Positions 17,936-27,900 of a stretch of DNA of 64,000 nt are shown here, piece by piece. Origin of the DNA: JOPF136 sp963773835 (GTDB taxonomy: Bacteria; Acidobacteriota; Terriglobia; Acidiferrales; UBA7541); contig CAVZCQ010000002.1 in assembly GCA_963773835.1 (NCBI GenBank), positions 1 to 64,000 of the forward strand. The letters are read 5' to 3'. The notes under the pieces were generated by a model. The model worked only from the letters and a program-made list of their open reading frames with translations, did not search any database and was not told the DNA's origin. The position numbers and the translations under genes were made by a program. The first letter of the stretch is position 1; each line of letters starts with the position of its first letter.

Positions 17936-20155
17936 ATGCGGAGATTGAAGGGCGATCGGACGCTCCTCCGCGCAGCCGTGGCCTTGCTGGGCGGCGCGAT
18001 AGCGATGGCGTTCCCTGCGCCACCCGGCACGAATCAGCAGGCACCGCTCCCGCAAACTGAGCGATTGCGCGGATTTTCCGCGGCGAGGTCTGAGGCGGAA
18101 GAGCAGTGGGAGACGAAATTCGCGCAGTTGCCCAGCGCCGCGCGCGCCGAGGCTACTCTGCGGCGGCTGACCTCCGAGCCGCACCTGGCCGGCACGGACG
18201 CGAGCCGGCGCGTGGCGGAATACCTCCGGGACGAGTACCGCGCGGCGGGCCTGGATGCGGAAATTGTTCCGTTCAACGTCGTGCTCTCCTATCCGGCAGA
18301 AATCCTGTTGGAACGCACGGCGCCCAGCCCGATGCGTCTGGCGCGGCCGGAAGAGCCGGTAGTAGGCGATCCAGCCACCTCAGACCCGCGCAGTATTGCA
18401 GCGTACAGCGCGTATTCGCCGGCGGGAGACGTGACGGGACAGGTGGTTTATGCCAACTACGGGCTTCCCGAGGATTTCCAGCGGCTGGTCGAACTCGGAG
18501 TGGACCTCCGCGGAAAAATCGCTTTGATCCGCTACGGCCAGTGCTTTCGCGGCGTGAAAGTGCACTTGGCGGATGTCAACGGGGCCGCAGGCGTTCTGCT
18601 GTATTCGGATCCTGCCGACGACGGCTACCGGCAGGGCGACCCGTACCCGCAGGGGCCATGGAGGCCGGAGAGCGGAATCGAGAGGGGCTCGATTCAGTAC
18701 ACGTTCCTCTACCCCGGAAATCCCATCGCGCCGCTCCGGGGGCTGCCGGCGGCCGAAATCTCACAGCGCCTGGACACGCGGCAGCGCCTGAACTTGCCGC
18801 GTATTCCCGCACTGCCAATCTCGTGGCGCGACGCCGCTGAATTGATGGCCATCCTGCGCGGGCCGAGAGCGCCGCGGGAGTGGCAGGGAGGGATGCCGTT
18901 CAGCTACCACGCGGGGCCCGGGCCAGTCGAGGTGCGCCTGAGACTCGGGATGAGCCTCGAAACCCGGACGATCTACGACGTGATTGCGCGCCTGCCGGGC
19001 GAGACGAATGACTGGGTAGTGGCCGGGAACCATCATGACGCCTGGGTGTTTGGCGCGGCGGATCCGGGCAGCGGCACCGTCGTGCAACTCGAAGTGGCGC
19101 GGTCGCTCGCCGCCCTGAAGCGAGCGGGGTGGACGCCGCGGCGCACCATCGTGTTCTGCGCCTGGGACGCGGAGGAGTTCGGCCTGGTCGGTTCCACCGC
19201 CTGGGTGGAAGACCACATGGCCGAGCTGAGCCGGAACGCCATGGCCTACCTCAACATGGATATCGCCGTGCAGGGGGAAAGGTTTGGCGGTGCAGCCACT
19301 CCTTCCTTGCGTGAGCTGGTACGTGACGTGGCGCGGGAGACACAAGATCCCCGCACCGGACGCACCGTGTACGACCGCTGGCGCGAGCGCATCGCTCAAT
19401 ATTCGGCCGTGCCGCGGCGCGGCGGCGCGCAGCCGCGAGCGGCGGGACGTCCGCTGCCCATGAACGCGCTGGGCTCGGGCTCGGACTACAGCGCCTTCTA
19501 CCAGCATGCAGGAATCCCGTCGATGGATATCAGCACGACGGGAGATTACGGCGTCTATCACTCCATCTACGACGATTTCGACTGGATGAAGCGCTTCGGC
19601 GATCCTGATTTCACCTACCACGTGATGATGGCGCGCATTGCCGGGCGCATCGTGATGCGGCTGGCCGACGCAGACGTTCCTGCGTTCGATTACGGCGAAT
19701 ACGCTGCGGAGGTGCAGCGCATTCTGGGCGATCTGCGCGCTGCGGGCGCGCGGAATGATCACCAGCTCGATCTGCGCGGAGTGGAAGCTGCCGCAGCGGA
19801 TTTCCAGTCCGCGGCGCTGGCAGAGGGCGAAGCGGTCCGCGGCATGCTGGCCAACTCGCCGGACCGGCAGCGCGCCGAGTCCGTGGCACACCTTCTGGCG
19901 AGCGTCGAGGCCGCGCTGCTCGCGCCGGACGGTCTGGCAGGCAGGCCCTGGTACCGGCACACCTTCTCCGCGCCCGGAATCAACACCGGCTATGCGGCTG
20001 TGGTGTTCCCCGGCGTGCGCGAGGCCATCGAGCGGCACGACTGGGCAACTGCGCGGCTGGAAGCGCAGGAGCTGCAAGACGCGCTCGAGCGCGCCGCGGA
20101 GCGCCTGCGCCAGGCCGCCCGCCTGGCAGGCCGCGCCGGCCCGGCCCAGCCGTAG
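17936..20155 (+). CDS. M28-family Zn peptidase, glutamate carboxypeptidase II type
   Basis: 739 residues with an exported N-terminus. A protease-associated (PA) insert lies at about 150-290, the M28 catalytic domain at about 325-580, and a transferrin-receptor-like dimerisation domain at about 600-735. This is the full layout of human GCPII/PSMA. Catalytic residues are visible: H366 and D376 (GNHHDAWVFGAAD), E413 and E414 (DAEEFG), D442 (NMD) and H542 (VYHSIYDD). Each sits exactly 11 positions before its counterpart in human GCPII numbering (377, 387, 424, 425, 453, 553). It should hydrolyse C-terminal residues from small peptides outside the cytoplasm; specificity is unknown. Downstream moaD starts 42 nt later. 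Confidence 0.88.
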   Translation: MRRLKGDRTLLRAAVALLGGAIAMAFPAPPGTNQQAPLPQTERLRGFSAARSEAEEQWETKFAQLPSAARAEATLRRLTSEPHLAGTDASRRVAEYLRDEYRAAGLDAEIVPFNVVLSYPAEILLERTAPSPMRLARPEEPVVGDPATSDPRSIAAYSAYSPAGDVTGQVVYANYGLPEDFQRLVELGVDLRGKIALIRYGQCFRGVKVHLADVNGAAGVLLYSDPADDGYRQGDPYPQGPWRPESGIERGSIQYTFLYPGNPIAPLRGLPAAEISQRLDTRQRLNLPRIPALPISWRDAAELMAILRGPRAPREWQGGMPFSYHAGPGPVEVRLRLGMSLETRTIYDVIARLPGETNDWVVAGNHHDAWVFGAADPGSGTVVQLEVARSLAALKRAGWTPRRTIVFCAWDAEEFGLVGSTAWVEDHMAELSRNAMAYLNMDIAVQGERFGGAATPSLRELVRDVARETQDPRTGRTVYDRWRERIAQYSAVPRRGGAQPRAAGRPLPMNALGSGSDYSAFYQHAGIPSMDISTTGDYGVYHSIYDDFDWMKRFGDPDFTYHVMMARIAGRIVMRLADADVPAFDYGEYAAEVQRILGDLRAAGARNDHQLDLRGVEAAAADFQSAALAEGEAVRGMLANSPDRQRAESVAHLLASVEAALLAPDGLAGRPWYRHTFSAPGINTGYAAVVFPGVREAIERHDWATARLEAQELQDALERAAERLRQAARLAGRAGPAQP

Positions 20156-20197
20156 CCCGGCGTGGAATTACCCCTTTCAGGCGCGTAAAATTCGTTT

Positions 20198-20530
20198 ATG
20201 CGGGTGCGCGTGCTGTTCTTCGGCCGGTTGAAGGACATCGTCGGCCGCGGTGAGGAGTCGGCGGAGCTGCCGGAGGGTTCGCGTGTGGAAGACGCGTTCG
20301 CCCACTACCGCTCGGCGTATCCCGCGCTCGGCGGTTTGCGTTCCTCCGTCGCGGCATCAGTAAACCAGGAATTGGCTGCATGGAACGCGCAGCTTCGTCC
20401 TGGCGATGAGGTGGCCTTTCTCCCCGGTCAGCGGCGGTGCCGTGGCCGCCGCCTCGCGCGACTGGGTCGAGATCGTGCACAACCCCATCTCCGCCCAGCC
20501 CATCGTAGAACGGGTGAAAGGGCCCGATGA
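20198..20530 (+). CDS. moaD: MoaD domain (molybdopterin synthase small subunit), frame-broken fusion to MoaE
   Basis: The first about 76 codons encode a ThiS/MoaD ubiquitin-like fold: MRVRVLFFGRLKDIVG, a central ELAAWNAQLRPGDEV strand, then VAFLP. The family then ends in PPVSGG, whose terminal Gly carries the thiocarboxylate that donates sulfur to molybdopterin. Here the frame runs past that point into a meaningless Arg-rich tail ending at 20530. The missing PVSGG lies in the overlapping +1 frame at 20424-20438, where it continues straight into MoaE. As read, this MoaD would be inactive. A one-nucleotide shift in the run CTCCCCGG (about 20419-20426) would restore a MoaD-MoaE fusion. Confidence 0.8.
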   Translation: MRVRVLFFGRLKDIVGRGEESAELPEGSRVEDAFAHYRSAYPALGGLRSSVAASVNQELAAWNAQLRPGDEVAFLPGQRRCRGRRLARLGRDRAQPHLRPAHRRTGERAR

Positions 20531-20909
20531 AGGCGCGGTGGTGGTGTTTGACGGTATCGTGAGGAACCACACCCGCGGCCGCGCGACCCTCTACCTCGAC
20601 TACGAAGCCTACGAACCCATGGCGCTCGAAAAACTCCGCGAGCTGACCGCGGCTCTGCGCGCGCGCTTTTCTGTGAGCGGCGTCGCCATCGTCCACCGCC
20701 TCGGGCGCCTCGCCATCGGAGAGACCAGCGTGCTCATCGCCGTCAGCGCACCGCATCGCGCCGTGGCGTTTGACGCCTGCCGGTTCACCATCGACACCCT
20801 CAAGCACAGCGTCCCTATCTGGAAAAAGGAATATTTTGCGGACGGCGCCGTGTGGGCCGAAGGGGAAGCCCTGGAACCCATTCCCGGGCCGGAACCCCGG
20901 CAACCATGA
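20406..20909 (+). CDS. moaE: MoaE (molybdopterin synthase catalytic subunit), C-terminal half of a MoaD-MoaE fusion
   Basis: The MoaE domain begins at about residue 18 (SRDWVEIVHNPIS). The family hallmarks are AVVVFDGIVRNHTRGR, YLDYEAYEPMALEKL, IVHRLGRLAIGETSV and the active-site lysine segment PIWKKEYF. MoaE with MoaD converts precursor Z (cPMP) to molybdopterin. The apparent ATG 20406 lies inside moaD, and residues 7-11 (PVSGG) are really the C-terminus of MoaD. The natural product is therefore probably a MoaD-MoaE fusion, as in mycobacterial MoaX, where the GG junction is cleaved. The stop overlaps the next start by ATGA (20906-20909), so the downstream VWFA gene is translationally coupled. 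Confidence 0.85.
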   Translation: MRWPFSPVSGGAVAAASRDWVEIVHNPISAQPIVERVKGPDEGAVVVFDGIVRNHTRGRATLYLDYEAYEPMALEKLRELTAALRARFSVSGVAIVHRLGRLAIGETSVLIAVSAPHRAVAFDACRFTIDTLKHSVPIWKKEYFADGAVWAEGEALEPIPGPEPRQP

Positions 20910-21895
20910 TTCAGCCGGCCCGTGCGCTCCTCCGCCGGCCATCCGGGCGCGCCGGCGTGTGGCTCCCAATGATGATCCTGGGCGCGGGTGTGTGCGCATC
21001 CGTCGCCGGCCCGCCGGTCGCGCGCGCGCAGGTGGTCAAGGGCGGCCGCATGCGCACGGACGTGAATCTGGTCAGCCTGTGGGTCAGCGTCCAGGACCCC
21101 TCCGGACGTCCGCTCACGGGCCTGCCGCGCGACGCCTTCACCGTTTTCGACGAGGGCACAAAGCAGCAGGTGGCCGTGTTCGAAGCGGAAACTCAGCAGC
21201 CCCTCGATATGGCCCTGATGATCGACACCAGCCTGAGCGCGGCAAAGGAGATGGAATTTGAAGCCGGGGCGGCGCTACGCTTCATCCGGAAAGTGGTGCG
21301 CCCCCAGGACACACTCGCCGTCTATACGTTCGCCGAACACGTGGACCGGCTGACCGCCTATACATCGAATCCTTCCACGCTCGAGGCGGGATTGAAGCGC
21401 ATGCGCGCCGGCGCAGGCACGTCGCTTTACGACGCAATCTATCTGGCCTCCGGCGAACTATCCCGCCGGCCGCCGGGACGCCGGAGGGTGATCGTGCTGG
21501 TGACGGATGCGGGGGAGACGACGAGCCGGGTCACGTTTGAAGACGCGCGCCACGCCGCCGTCTCCGCGGAGGCGCTGCTCTACACCATCGTCATCCGCGC
21601 TCTGAAATCGGACGCGTTGCGCGATCTGGCCGGCGAGCACGCGCTCGCCACCATCACCGATACCACCGGCGGCGCCATGTTCCTGGCCGACGATCTGAAC
21701 CAGCTCGACGCCCTGTTCGAGGCCATCGACCTCGAACTGCGCACGCAGTACCTGCTGGCGTTCTACCCGCAGCCGCCTCCGCCAAAGAAGAGCATCCGGC
21801 ACCTCGAAGTGCGCGTGGCCTCGGCGGCCCCGGCCGGCGGCCCGCTGCGCATCCGCAACCGGAAACTCTATCTCACCGACGGAGCCGTGGAATGA
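20906..21895 (+). CDS. Exported VWFA-related (Acidobacterial type) protein
   Basis: 329 residues. ATG 20906 is chosen because it forms an ATGA overlap with the moaE stop and directly precedes a signal peptide (cleavage near ARA-Q). A short RTDVNLVSLWVSVQDPSGRPLTGL.. DAFTVFDEG region precedes the VWA domain, which carries a MIDAS-type DTSLS motif (LMIDTSLSA) and later LVTDAGE. This is the VWFA-related Acidobacterial domain family. The function is unknown; VWA domains usually bind metal-dependent protein partners. It sits in an operon with moaD/moaE upstream and a phosphatase gene downstream (ATGA overlap at 21892), with no obvious functional link. Confidence 0.75.
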   Translation: MIQPARALLRRPSGRAGVWLPMMILGAGVCASVAGPPVARAQVVKGGRMRTDVNLVSLWVSVQDPSGRPLTGLPRDAFTVFDEGTKQQVAVFEAETQQPLDMALMIDTSLSAAKEMEFEAGAALRFIRKVVRPQDTLAVYTFAEHVDRLTAYTSNPSTLEAGLKRMRAGAGTSLYDAIYLASGELSRRPPGRRRVIVLVTDAGETTSRVTFEDARHAAVSAEALLYTIVIRALKSDALRDLAGEHALATITDTTGGAMFLADDLNQLDALFEAIDLELRTQYLLAFYPQPPPPKKSIRHLEVRVASAAPAGGPLRIRNRKLYLTDGAVE

Positions 21896-22707
21896 GCCCG
21901 TATCTCGAAGCCGCCATCGCTGCGGCGCAGGAGGGTGGACGCGCGCTCATGGACGAATTCGCGCGCCCGGTCCACATCTCCTACAAAGGCGACGCGGACC
22001 TGGTCACCCAGGCCGACCGGCGATCGGAAAAACTCGTGGTCGAGCGGCTGCGCCGCGAGTTCCCTTCCCACGCCATCGTCGCGGAAGAAGGCGGCGGCCG
22101 CGAGAGCGATTCCCCGTTCCGCTGGCACGTGGACCCGCTCGACGGAACCACGAATTTTGCCCACCATTTCCCCGCATTCGCCGTCTCCATCGGCCTCGAA
22201 GAAAAGGGCGAGCTGATTGCCGGCGTGGTTCTCAATCCGGCGAACGGCGAACTCTTCACCGCGGAGCGCGGCGCGGGCGCGCGGCTGAACGGCCAGCCCA
22301 TCCACGTCTCGCAGACGGACCACCTGGCCGTCAGCCTGCTCGGCACCGGATTCCCCACGCATAAGCGCACGGAGAATCCCAACATCCATTTCTACTGGCA
22401 ATTCACTCTGGCTTCCCACGGTGTGCGGCGCGTGGGCGCGGCCGCGCTGGACCTTTGCAGCGTCGCCTGCGGCCGGCTCGACGGGTTCTGGGAGTTCGGT
22501 TTGAAGTCCTGGGACACGGCCGCGGGCACCCTGCTGATTCGCGAGGCCGGCGGCCGCGTCACGGATTTCGCCGGCAAACCGTTCGTCCCCGGCGAGCGCG
22601 TCTGCCTGGCGTCGAACGGCCTGATCCACGACGAAATGCGCACCCTCGCAGCGAAAATCGCGGAAGGCGCCTTCGACCGCGAACCCCTTCCCAAGACTTC
22701 GTTGTAG
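21892..22707 (+). CDS. Inositol-monophosphatase-family phosphatase (SuhB/HisN/CysQ type)
   Basis: 271 residues, full length for the family. Metal-binding motif A: E65-E66 (VAEEGG) and WHVDPLDGTTNF with D81 and D84. Motif B: SWDTAAG with D208. These bind Mg2+ for hydrolysis of a sugar-phosphate or nucleotide phosphomonoester. Members act on inositol-1-phosphate, histidinol phosphate, PAP or fructose-1,6-bisphosphate, and the sequence does not decide between them; the inositol/histidinol subgroup seems likeliest from motif A. The ATG overlaps the stop of the VWFA gene (ATGA). The TAG stop directly abuts a perfect hairpin. Confidence 0.85.
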   Translation: MSPYLEAAIAAAQEGGRALMDEFARPVHISYKGDADLVTQADRRSEKLVVERLRREFPSHAIVAEEGGGRESDSPFRWHVDPLDGTTNFAHHFPAFAVSIGLEEKGELIAGVVLNPANGELFTAERGAGARLNGQPIHVSQTDHLAVSLLGTGFPTHKRTENPNIHFYWQFTLASHGVRRVGAAALDLCSVACGRLDGFWEFGLKSWDTAAGTLLIREAGGRVTDFAGKPFVPGERVCLASNGLIHDEMRTLAAKIAEGAFDREPLPKTSL

Positions 22708-22731
22708 GGGCGGACCCAAGTGTCCGCCCCT
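22706..22731 (+). terminator. Hairpin terminator of the dispersed TAGGGGC family
   Basis: AGGGGCGGAC pairs with GTCCGCCCCT (10 bp, 6-nt loop), followed by CTTTTC. It starts inside the stop codon of the phosphatase gene and lies 43 nt from the convergent VWFA gene stop. It is one of four related hairpins in this window (also at 49324, 56767 and 62012). Confidence 0.7.
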
Positions 22732-22773
22732 CTTTTCGGCGAGGGAGAACAGCGGGAATATCCAGAGGCCGGG

Positions 22774-24969
22774 CTACTCCGCGCCGCCGGTGGCAGCGGC
22801 CGGAGCCGGCTGCGGCCGTTTGATGAGCAGCACGGTGCGCGGAAACGCAAAGCTGCCCGCAGCATCGTCCACCACGTTGATCTGGCAGGTGTAAAGCCCT
22901 GGCGGGAAGGTTTCGAGCGGCAATTCGATCTGGAAAACAACGGCTTTGCGTGTCGAGTCGGTCAGTTCCGTGGCTTCCAGCGGCTTCGTTTCGTAGAGTT
23001 TCTTGTCGCCCTGCAGGAATTCCAGGCTCGTCAGCACGCGCATCTCCGCTGTCCCGCTGGATTTCCGGGGCTCGGCCCCGCCCGGCGCGCCTGCGGCGGG
23101 ATGCGGAACAGGCGCTTCCTTCCGTTTGCCGGGATCGTAGATTTCATATTGCAGGTAGAGGTGCTGGTCGGTGCGGAACACATGCATCACGTTTTGCACC
23201 AGTTCCATGCCGTCACGCTGGAGCGGGTTGGGACCCTCCTTTTCCCCCGCCGCGGCAATCCGCTGGCTGCCCAGCACGATGGAGCTCATCTTCAGCGGTG
23301 CATGGCCCAGATCCGGCACCACCACATCCGTCTCAAACGACCCCAGCCGCCCCGTCTGGTTCTCCCGCACCACGAATTTCATGTGATACCTCCCGTGCGG
23401 CAGGATGAACCCGGTGTTGTACTGCACGTTTTTCCGCCGCACCTGCTGCGAGGCGTCCAGGTTCAGCTTCACCGTGTCGCGCACGTTTCCGAACGGGAAT
23501 CCTTTCTCGTCCCGCACTACGCCGATGATGTCCACCGAAGCTTTGTCTTTCTCCTGGTCTTTCGTGAACGGAATTTGCGAGCCGGGAATCACCAACGACA
23601 CGGGGATGAAGTACCGCGAACTGTCCAGCCGGAAGTACGCGGCGCCGATGTATACGGGCACGTCGGTCTCGGGCAGCTCGGAGGCCAGCTCGTCTGCCAT
23701 CTGCTGATCGCGGTCTTCCTGGCGGAAATGCTGGAAGTCGCGCGGGGCGTAATAGCCCGGCCGGAACTCGAGTTTCACGTCCGGGCACTTCACGCGCACC
23801 TGCAGGCGGCGGTACTTCCCGTCCTGCACTTTGTTCGCGCTGTAGAAGCCCAGCACGTAGTAGGCCGAGGTGTCTTTTTGCACGCGCTGGAACACCAGCC
23901 CGAAGTCATTGGAATCGAGAAAAGCTTTGCCGCCCGTATCCGCTGCCAGCGTGGAAAGCGTCTCCTGCGATGAGGCATTGGACTCGAACTGGTTGATCGA
24001 TGCCTGCCCGTTGTAGGCCGAAACGCCATGGATGCTGGCGCTCTGCGCCTCGCCCCCGGGAGGAAGCGCCAGCAGACCTCGGATGTCCACGGGATAAATC
24101 GAGCAATTCGTTTGCGTGGCCATGGCCGTGGTCCCGCGAAGCGCCGCCTGGTTCTCGATCCCGGACCGGCTCACCCCGTTGCTGAAGTAAATGATGGATT
24201 TTTTCTGCTGGATGCCGCCCAGCGTCTGCATCAGGGACTCCAGCGCCTCCAGTTTCCGGTCCGTGTTGAACACGTTGTAGTCCGTGTCGTCCGGTGTGAA
24301 CGAGCCCCCTGTCTCCGGCGCGCCCTCCGAGCTGCCCGTGTCGCCGGCATCGAATCCCTGGCCCTGTCCCGAAATGTAGCTATCGAGGACCCGCTGGATC
24401 CGCTCCCGATTCGCGGTGAGGTCCAGGTCCAACCGCAGCGAGGAGGCCAGCGAAACCAGCGCCACCAGGTCTGCCGGGGCCATTTGCTTTTCCACAAACC
24501 GCTTCGCCGCCGCCACCGATCGGTCGATCTGCTCCGGATCCATGGCCGTGAAGTCGAAAAACAGGATGATGATCCGCCGGTTGCGCATTTCGTCCGGCGT
24601 CTGCGGATCGGGCGGCGGCGCCGGTGGTCCCCCGGCTACTCCGGTGACGCCGGGAGAATTCTGCGCCTCGAGCGCGATTGCGTCCGTGTCTTCAAATCCG
24701 AAGTCGGCGATGGTCTGCGGTTTTCCGTCCTCGAAAAGCTGAAAATCATCTTTGGTCATTCCGCGGACCAGATTGCCCTGCTTATCGCGCGCCACCACGT
24801 TTACCAGAACCAGGTTGGTGGTCACGCGGAAACGGAATCCGCTGCGCTGCGGCCGCGTGGGTTGCTGTCGAGGCGCATTCTGCGACCGCGAAGCGGGCGG
24901 CGCGGACATCTGCACCAGGAATGCCAGTGCGAGAAGGACGGCCCCGGATTTTTGCGAAGCGTGCCGCAT
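22774..24969 (-). CDS. Large exported VWFA-related (Acidobacterial type) protein
   Basis: 731 residues with a signal peptide (LLALAFLVQMSAPPASRSQ). The N-terminal part (45-420) is the VWFA-related Acidobacterial domain: FRVTTNLVLVNVVARDKQGN, a DFQLFEDGKPQ segment, then RRIIILFFDFTAMDPEQI. The usual DxSxS MIDAS motif is degenerate (DFTAM), so metal binding is doubtful. The C-terminal half (450-720) is beta-rich and ends with a Pro-rich tail. The ATG (24967-24969) lies 9 nt after the stop of the TonB-receptor gene with a GAGGGG ribosome site, so the two are co-transcribed. Pairing with a TonB receptor suggests an envelope role. The gene is about twice the length of its relative at 20906. Confidence 0.75.
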   Translation of the reverse strand: MRHASQKSGAVLLALAFLVQMSAPPASRSQNAPRQQPTRPQRSGFRFRVTTNLVLVNVVARDKQGNLVRGMTKDDFQLFEDGKPQTIADFGFEDTDAIALEAQNSPGVTGVAGGPPAPPPDPQTPDEMRNRRIIILFFDFTAMDPEQIDRSVAAAKRFVEKQMAPADLVALVSLASSLRLDLDLTANRERIQRVLDSYISGQGQGFDAGDTGSSEGAPETGGSFTPDDTDYNVFNTDRKLEALESLMQTLGGIQQKKSIIYFSNGVSRSGIENQAALRGTTAMATQTNCSIYPVDIRGLLALPPGGEAQSASIHGVSAYNGQASINQFESNASSQETLSTLAADTGGKAFLDSNDFGLVFQRVQKDTSAYYVLGFYSANKVQDGKYRRLQVRVKCPDVKLEFRPGYYAPRDFQHFRQEDRDQQMADELASELPETDVPVYIGAAYFRLDSSRYFIPVSLVIPGSQIPFTKDQEKDKASVDIIGVVRDEKGFPFGNVRDTVKLNLDASQQVRRKNVQYNTGFILPHGRYHMKFVVRENQTGRLGSFETDVVVPDLGHAPLKMSSIVLGSQRIAAAGEKEGPNPLQRDGMELVQNVMHVFRTDQHLYLQYEIYDPGKRKEAPVPHPAAGAPGGAEPRKSSGTAEMRVLTSLEFLQGDKKLYETKPLEATELTDSTRKAVVFQIELPLETFPPGLYTCQINVVDDAAGSFAFPRTVLLIKRPQPAPAAATGGAE

Positions 24970-24978
24970 CGAATCCCC

Positions 24979-27900
24979 TCAGAACCGGAACCGCGCCAGA
25001 AAACTCACCCGCCGCATCGTGCCCACCCCGATCACTTCGCCGAACGTGGGGGAGTTGAAGTTCGTATCCACAGTAGCAAAATTCACATGATTGAACACGT
25101 TGTTCGCCGTCGCTCGCACCTCCAGCGACCGCAGCTCGTGGAACTGGAACGTTTTGCTGATCGACATGTCAAACAGGATCTGGCCCGGGCCGGGGATGAT
25201 GTTGCGCCCAGCGTCGCCGAATTGGCCGGCCGTGGGCGCCTGAAAGGCATCTCTATTGAACCACTCCTGGATGCTGGGATTCGCCACCGTGATCGGCTGC
25301 CCCGCTTTGAGGTCCGGACGCAGCGTTCCGCTCGTCCCGCTGTTCACCTCGGTAAAACTTCCGATGATCCGCGGGCTCAGCGGAGTTCCCGTGGCAAAGG
25401 TCCAGTCGCCGTTCCATAGCCAGCCACCCAGCACGCGCGACCACGCGCCGGTCTGCAGGTATTTCTTCCCTTCGCCGAACGGCAGCTCGTAAATCCAGGT
25501 GCCCGTGAATTTGTGCCGCTGGTCGAAACTGGAAAGCCCACGCTCGGCGGCGATGTCCGCCGCGTTCTGGGCCACCACCACGGCGCCGCCGCCGATCGAA
25601 GAAGCGTCGTCGATCGATTTCGAGTACACATACACACCGCTGACGGCGATTCCGCCCTGCAGACGTTTGCGCACGCGCACGGACAGTCCGTGATAGATGG
25701 AATTCCCCTCCGAACTCTCGAACAGGAAAGGCTGCACTGCGGGATTCACGACCCCCGTGGCCGTACGGTTCGGGGCTTCGACCAGGTCGAGGTGCGTCCC
25801 TTTCGATCCGTTGTAGCCGATGTTCATGAACACGCCCCGCCCCAGCTCCGTCTGGACGTCCAGATTCCAGAGCTGCACGTAGCCAAGCCGGTAGTTCGGG
25901 TCCACGGCGTAACTGTTGCTGACGCTCGGCGGCGCGCAAGAACTGAACCCATCGGCCAAAGTTATGCCCGGGCAGGCAGCAATTGTGTTTGTGGCTGTGA
26001 CGGCAAACGGCGGCTGGAAGGCCAGCTGCTGGATCAGGCTGGCGTACTGCGCCAGGTTGTAATTCCAGCCATAACCAGACCGCACGACCACCTTCTTCAA
26101 TGGCTTCCAGGCCACTCCGATGCGAGGAGCAAAATTATTCCGGTCGGGCTCGACGAGCGAGGATGGGTAGATTGCGCCGGTGCAGCCGCCCACGGCGCCG
26201 GTGAATACCGGCTCGACGCATCCAAGGTTGGGCAGAAAATCGAGATTCACGATCTGGTTGTTCGCCGCCGCGAACGGGCCCTGGTACTCGTAGCGCAACC
26301 CGAAATTCACCGTGATATTTGCCGTCGCCTTCCATTCGTCCTGGCCGAACAAATCGAACGAATTCGAGCGGAAGTTATACGCCGTGGTCCCCGTCTGGAG
26401 CGAAGTGAGCTGCGGCAGGCCCAGCAGATAATCCGCAAAATCATTTCCCGTGGCAAATCCCGTGAACGTGAAACTCCCCCGGGCATTCTGGTCGGAGCGC
26501 AGGTTCTGGAGGATCCGGCGGTAATCTCCCCCCAACCGCAAGCTGTGTTTCCCATGGCTCCATCCAAGCGTTTCGGAAATCGTGTACGTCTGGTTCAGGC
26601 TCCTCCGCGTCGACGGGTCGTTGATTCCCTGCAGGTCGCTGAAACTCAGTTGCGGCAATCCGTAATCAAAGGGACTGATGGGCACTCCGGTGCTGATCCC
26701 CGCCATGCCTAAGATGTTGGTGTTGAAGGCGTACAGGTTTGACGTGGAGGTGTGCAAGTGGTTGTAATTGAAACGCAGCAGGCTGAACAACCTCCCTTTG
26801 TTGTAGGAGTAGCCGGCACTGGCGTTGAGCCCCTGCGTGCCGTTCGTGCCCGCAACCTGCGGGAACGGCGTGAGGATCTGGCTGTTGCTGCGGCTGTAAT
26901 TGAGCCCGAAATTGATGTTCTGGCCCTGCCGCCGGCGCCCACCTCCGCCTCCTCCGCCTCCCGGACCGATCATGATTGGCCCGCCTCCGCTGCCGAAATT
27001 GTGGATTAGCCGCAAATTGATGGAGTCCGTGTCGCTCTGCCCCGAGGTCACGTAGTGGAAATTCAACGGCGAGTTCGGGATGCTCACGTTGGGCGTAGGG
27101 ATGTAGTTCAGCAGCGTGCTCGCTGCCTGGCTGAAGCAGTTGACCGGAATCGTGTTCGTCGGAAACGCCGGATACGTGCACCCCGGCGGCGGCGTGGGCA
27201 GAATGGGTGGGGCCGAAATCGGCTCCGGAAAGACTCCCATTCGTTCACCCATCGTGCCGGCCGTGGGGACGATGGCATAGGCGTCATAAGGATTGCTCGC
27301 ACGGCTGCCGTTGTAGTTGAAAAAGAAAAACGTTTTCAGACCGCCGTGGTAAATCTTCGGGATGTTCAGCGGGCCGCCCAGAATGGCCCCGAACCGCGCC
27401 TGGTTGTAAGAAGCCTTCGCGACTGGCGCGCCATTGATCGAAAACGGCGTCGCTTCCGGCCCGGCGTTGTCGTCCGAAAAATAAACGGCGCCGTGCGGCT
27501 GGTTGATGTTGAATCCGCGCCCGCCGCCCGCACGGAAAATGATGCCCGGCCCTCCCCCGGGGCCGCCCGGGCCCCCTCCGAACTGGCCGCCGCCGAATCC
27601 TCCTCCGCCTCCTCCTCCTGCGGCTGCGTTTTGGCGATACTCGTTGATGCGCTCCTGAATCTGAGCATCGGTGCCGATTCCGAAGTTTTGAGACTGGCCC
27701 AGTCCGCCGCCGCTCACCACGGATTCGGTGGCCGCGTCGGCGCCGGCTCCCGAAAAAGGCAGCGCGCTCAGATCCGCCGCGTTCGCCCCGCCAAATCCGT
27801 TGCCGCCCCCGGTTTCGCCCGGGGCCGCGCCCGCGGCCCCTAAATCCCCGGGTTCACCCGCGCCTCCCAGGTTCTGGAAACCGCGCCGGGCCGCCACATT

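Noticed and set aside
18761..20077. 438-codon frame antisense to the M28 peptidase
   Set aside because: No ribosome site or domain; the peptidase frame has all catalytic residues.
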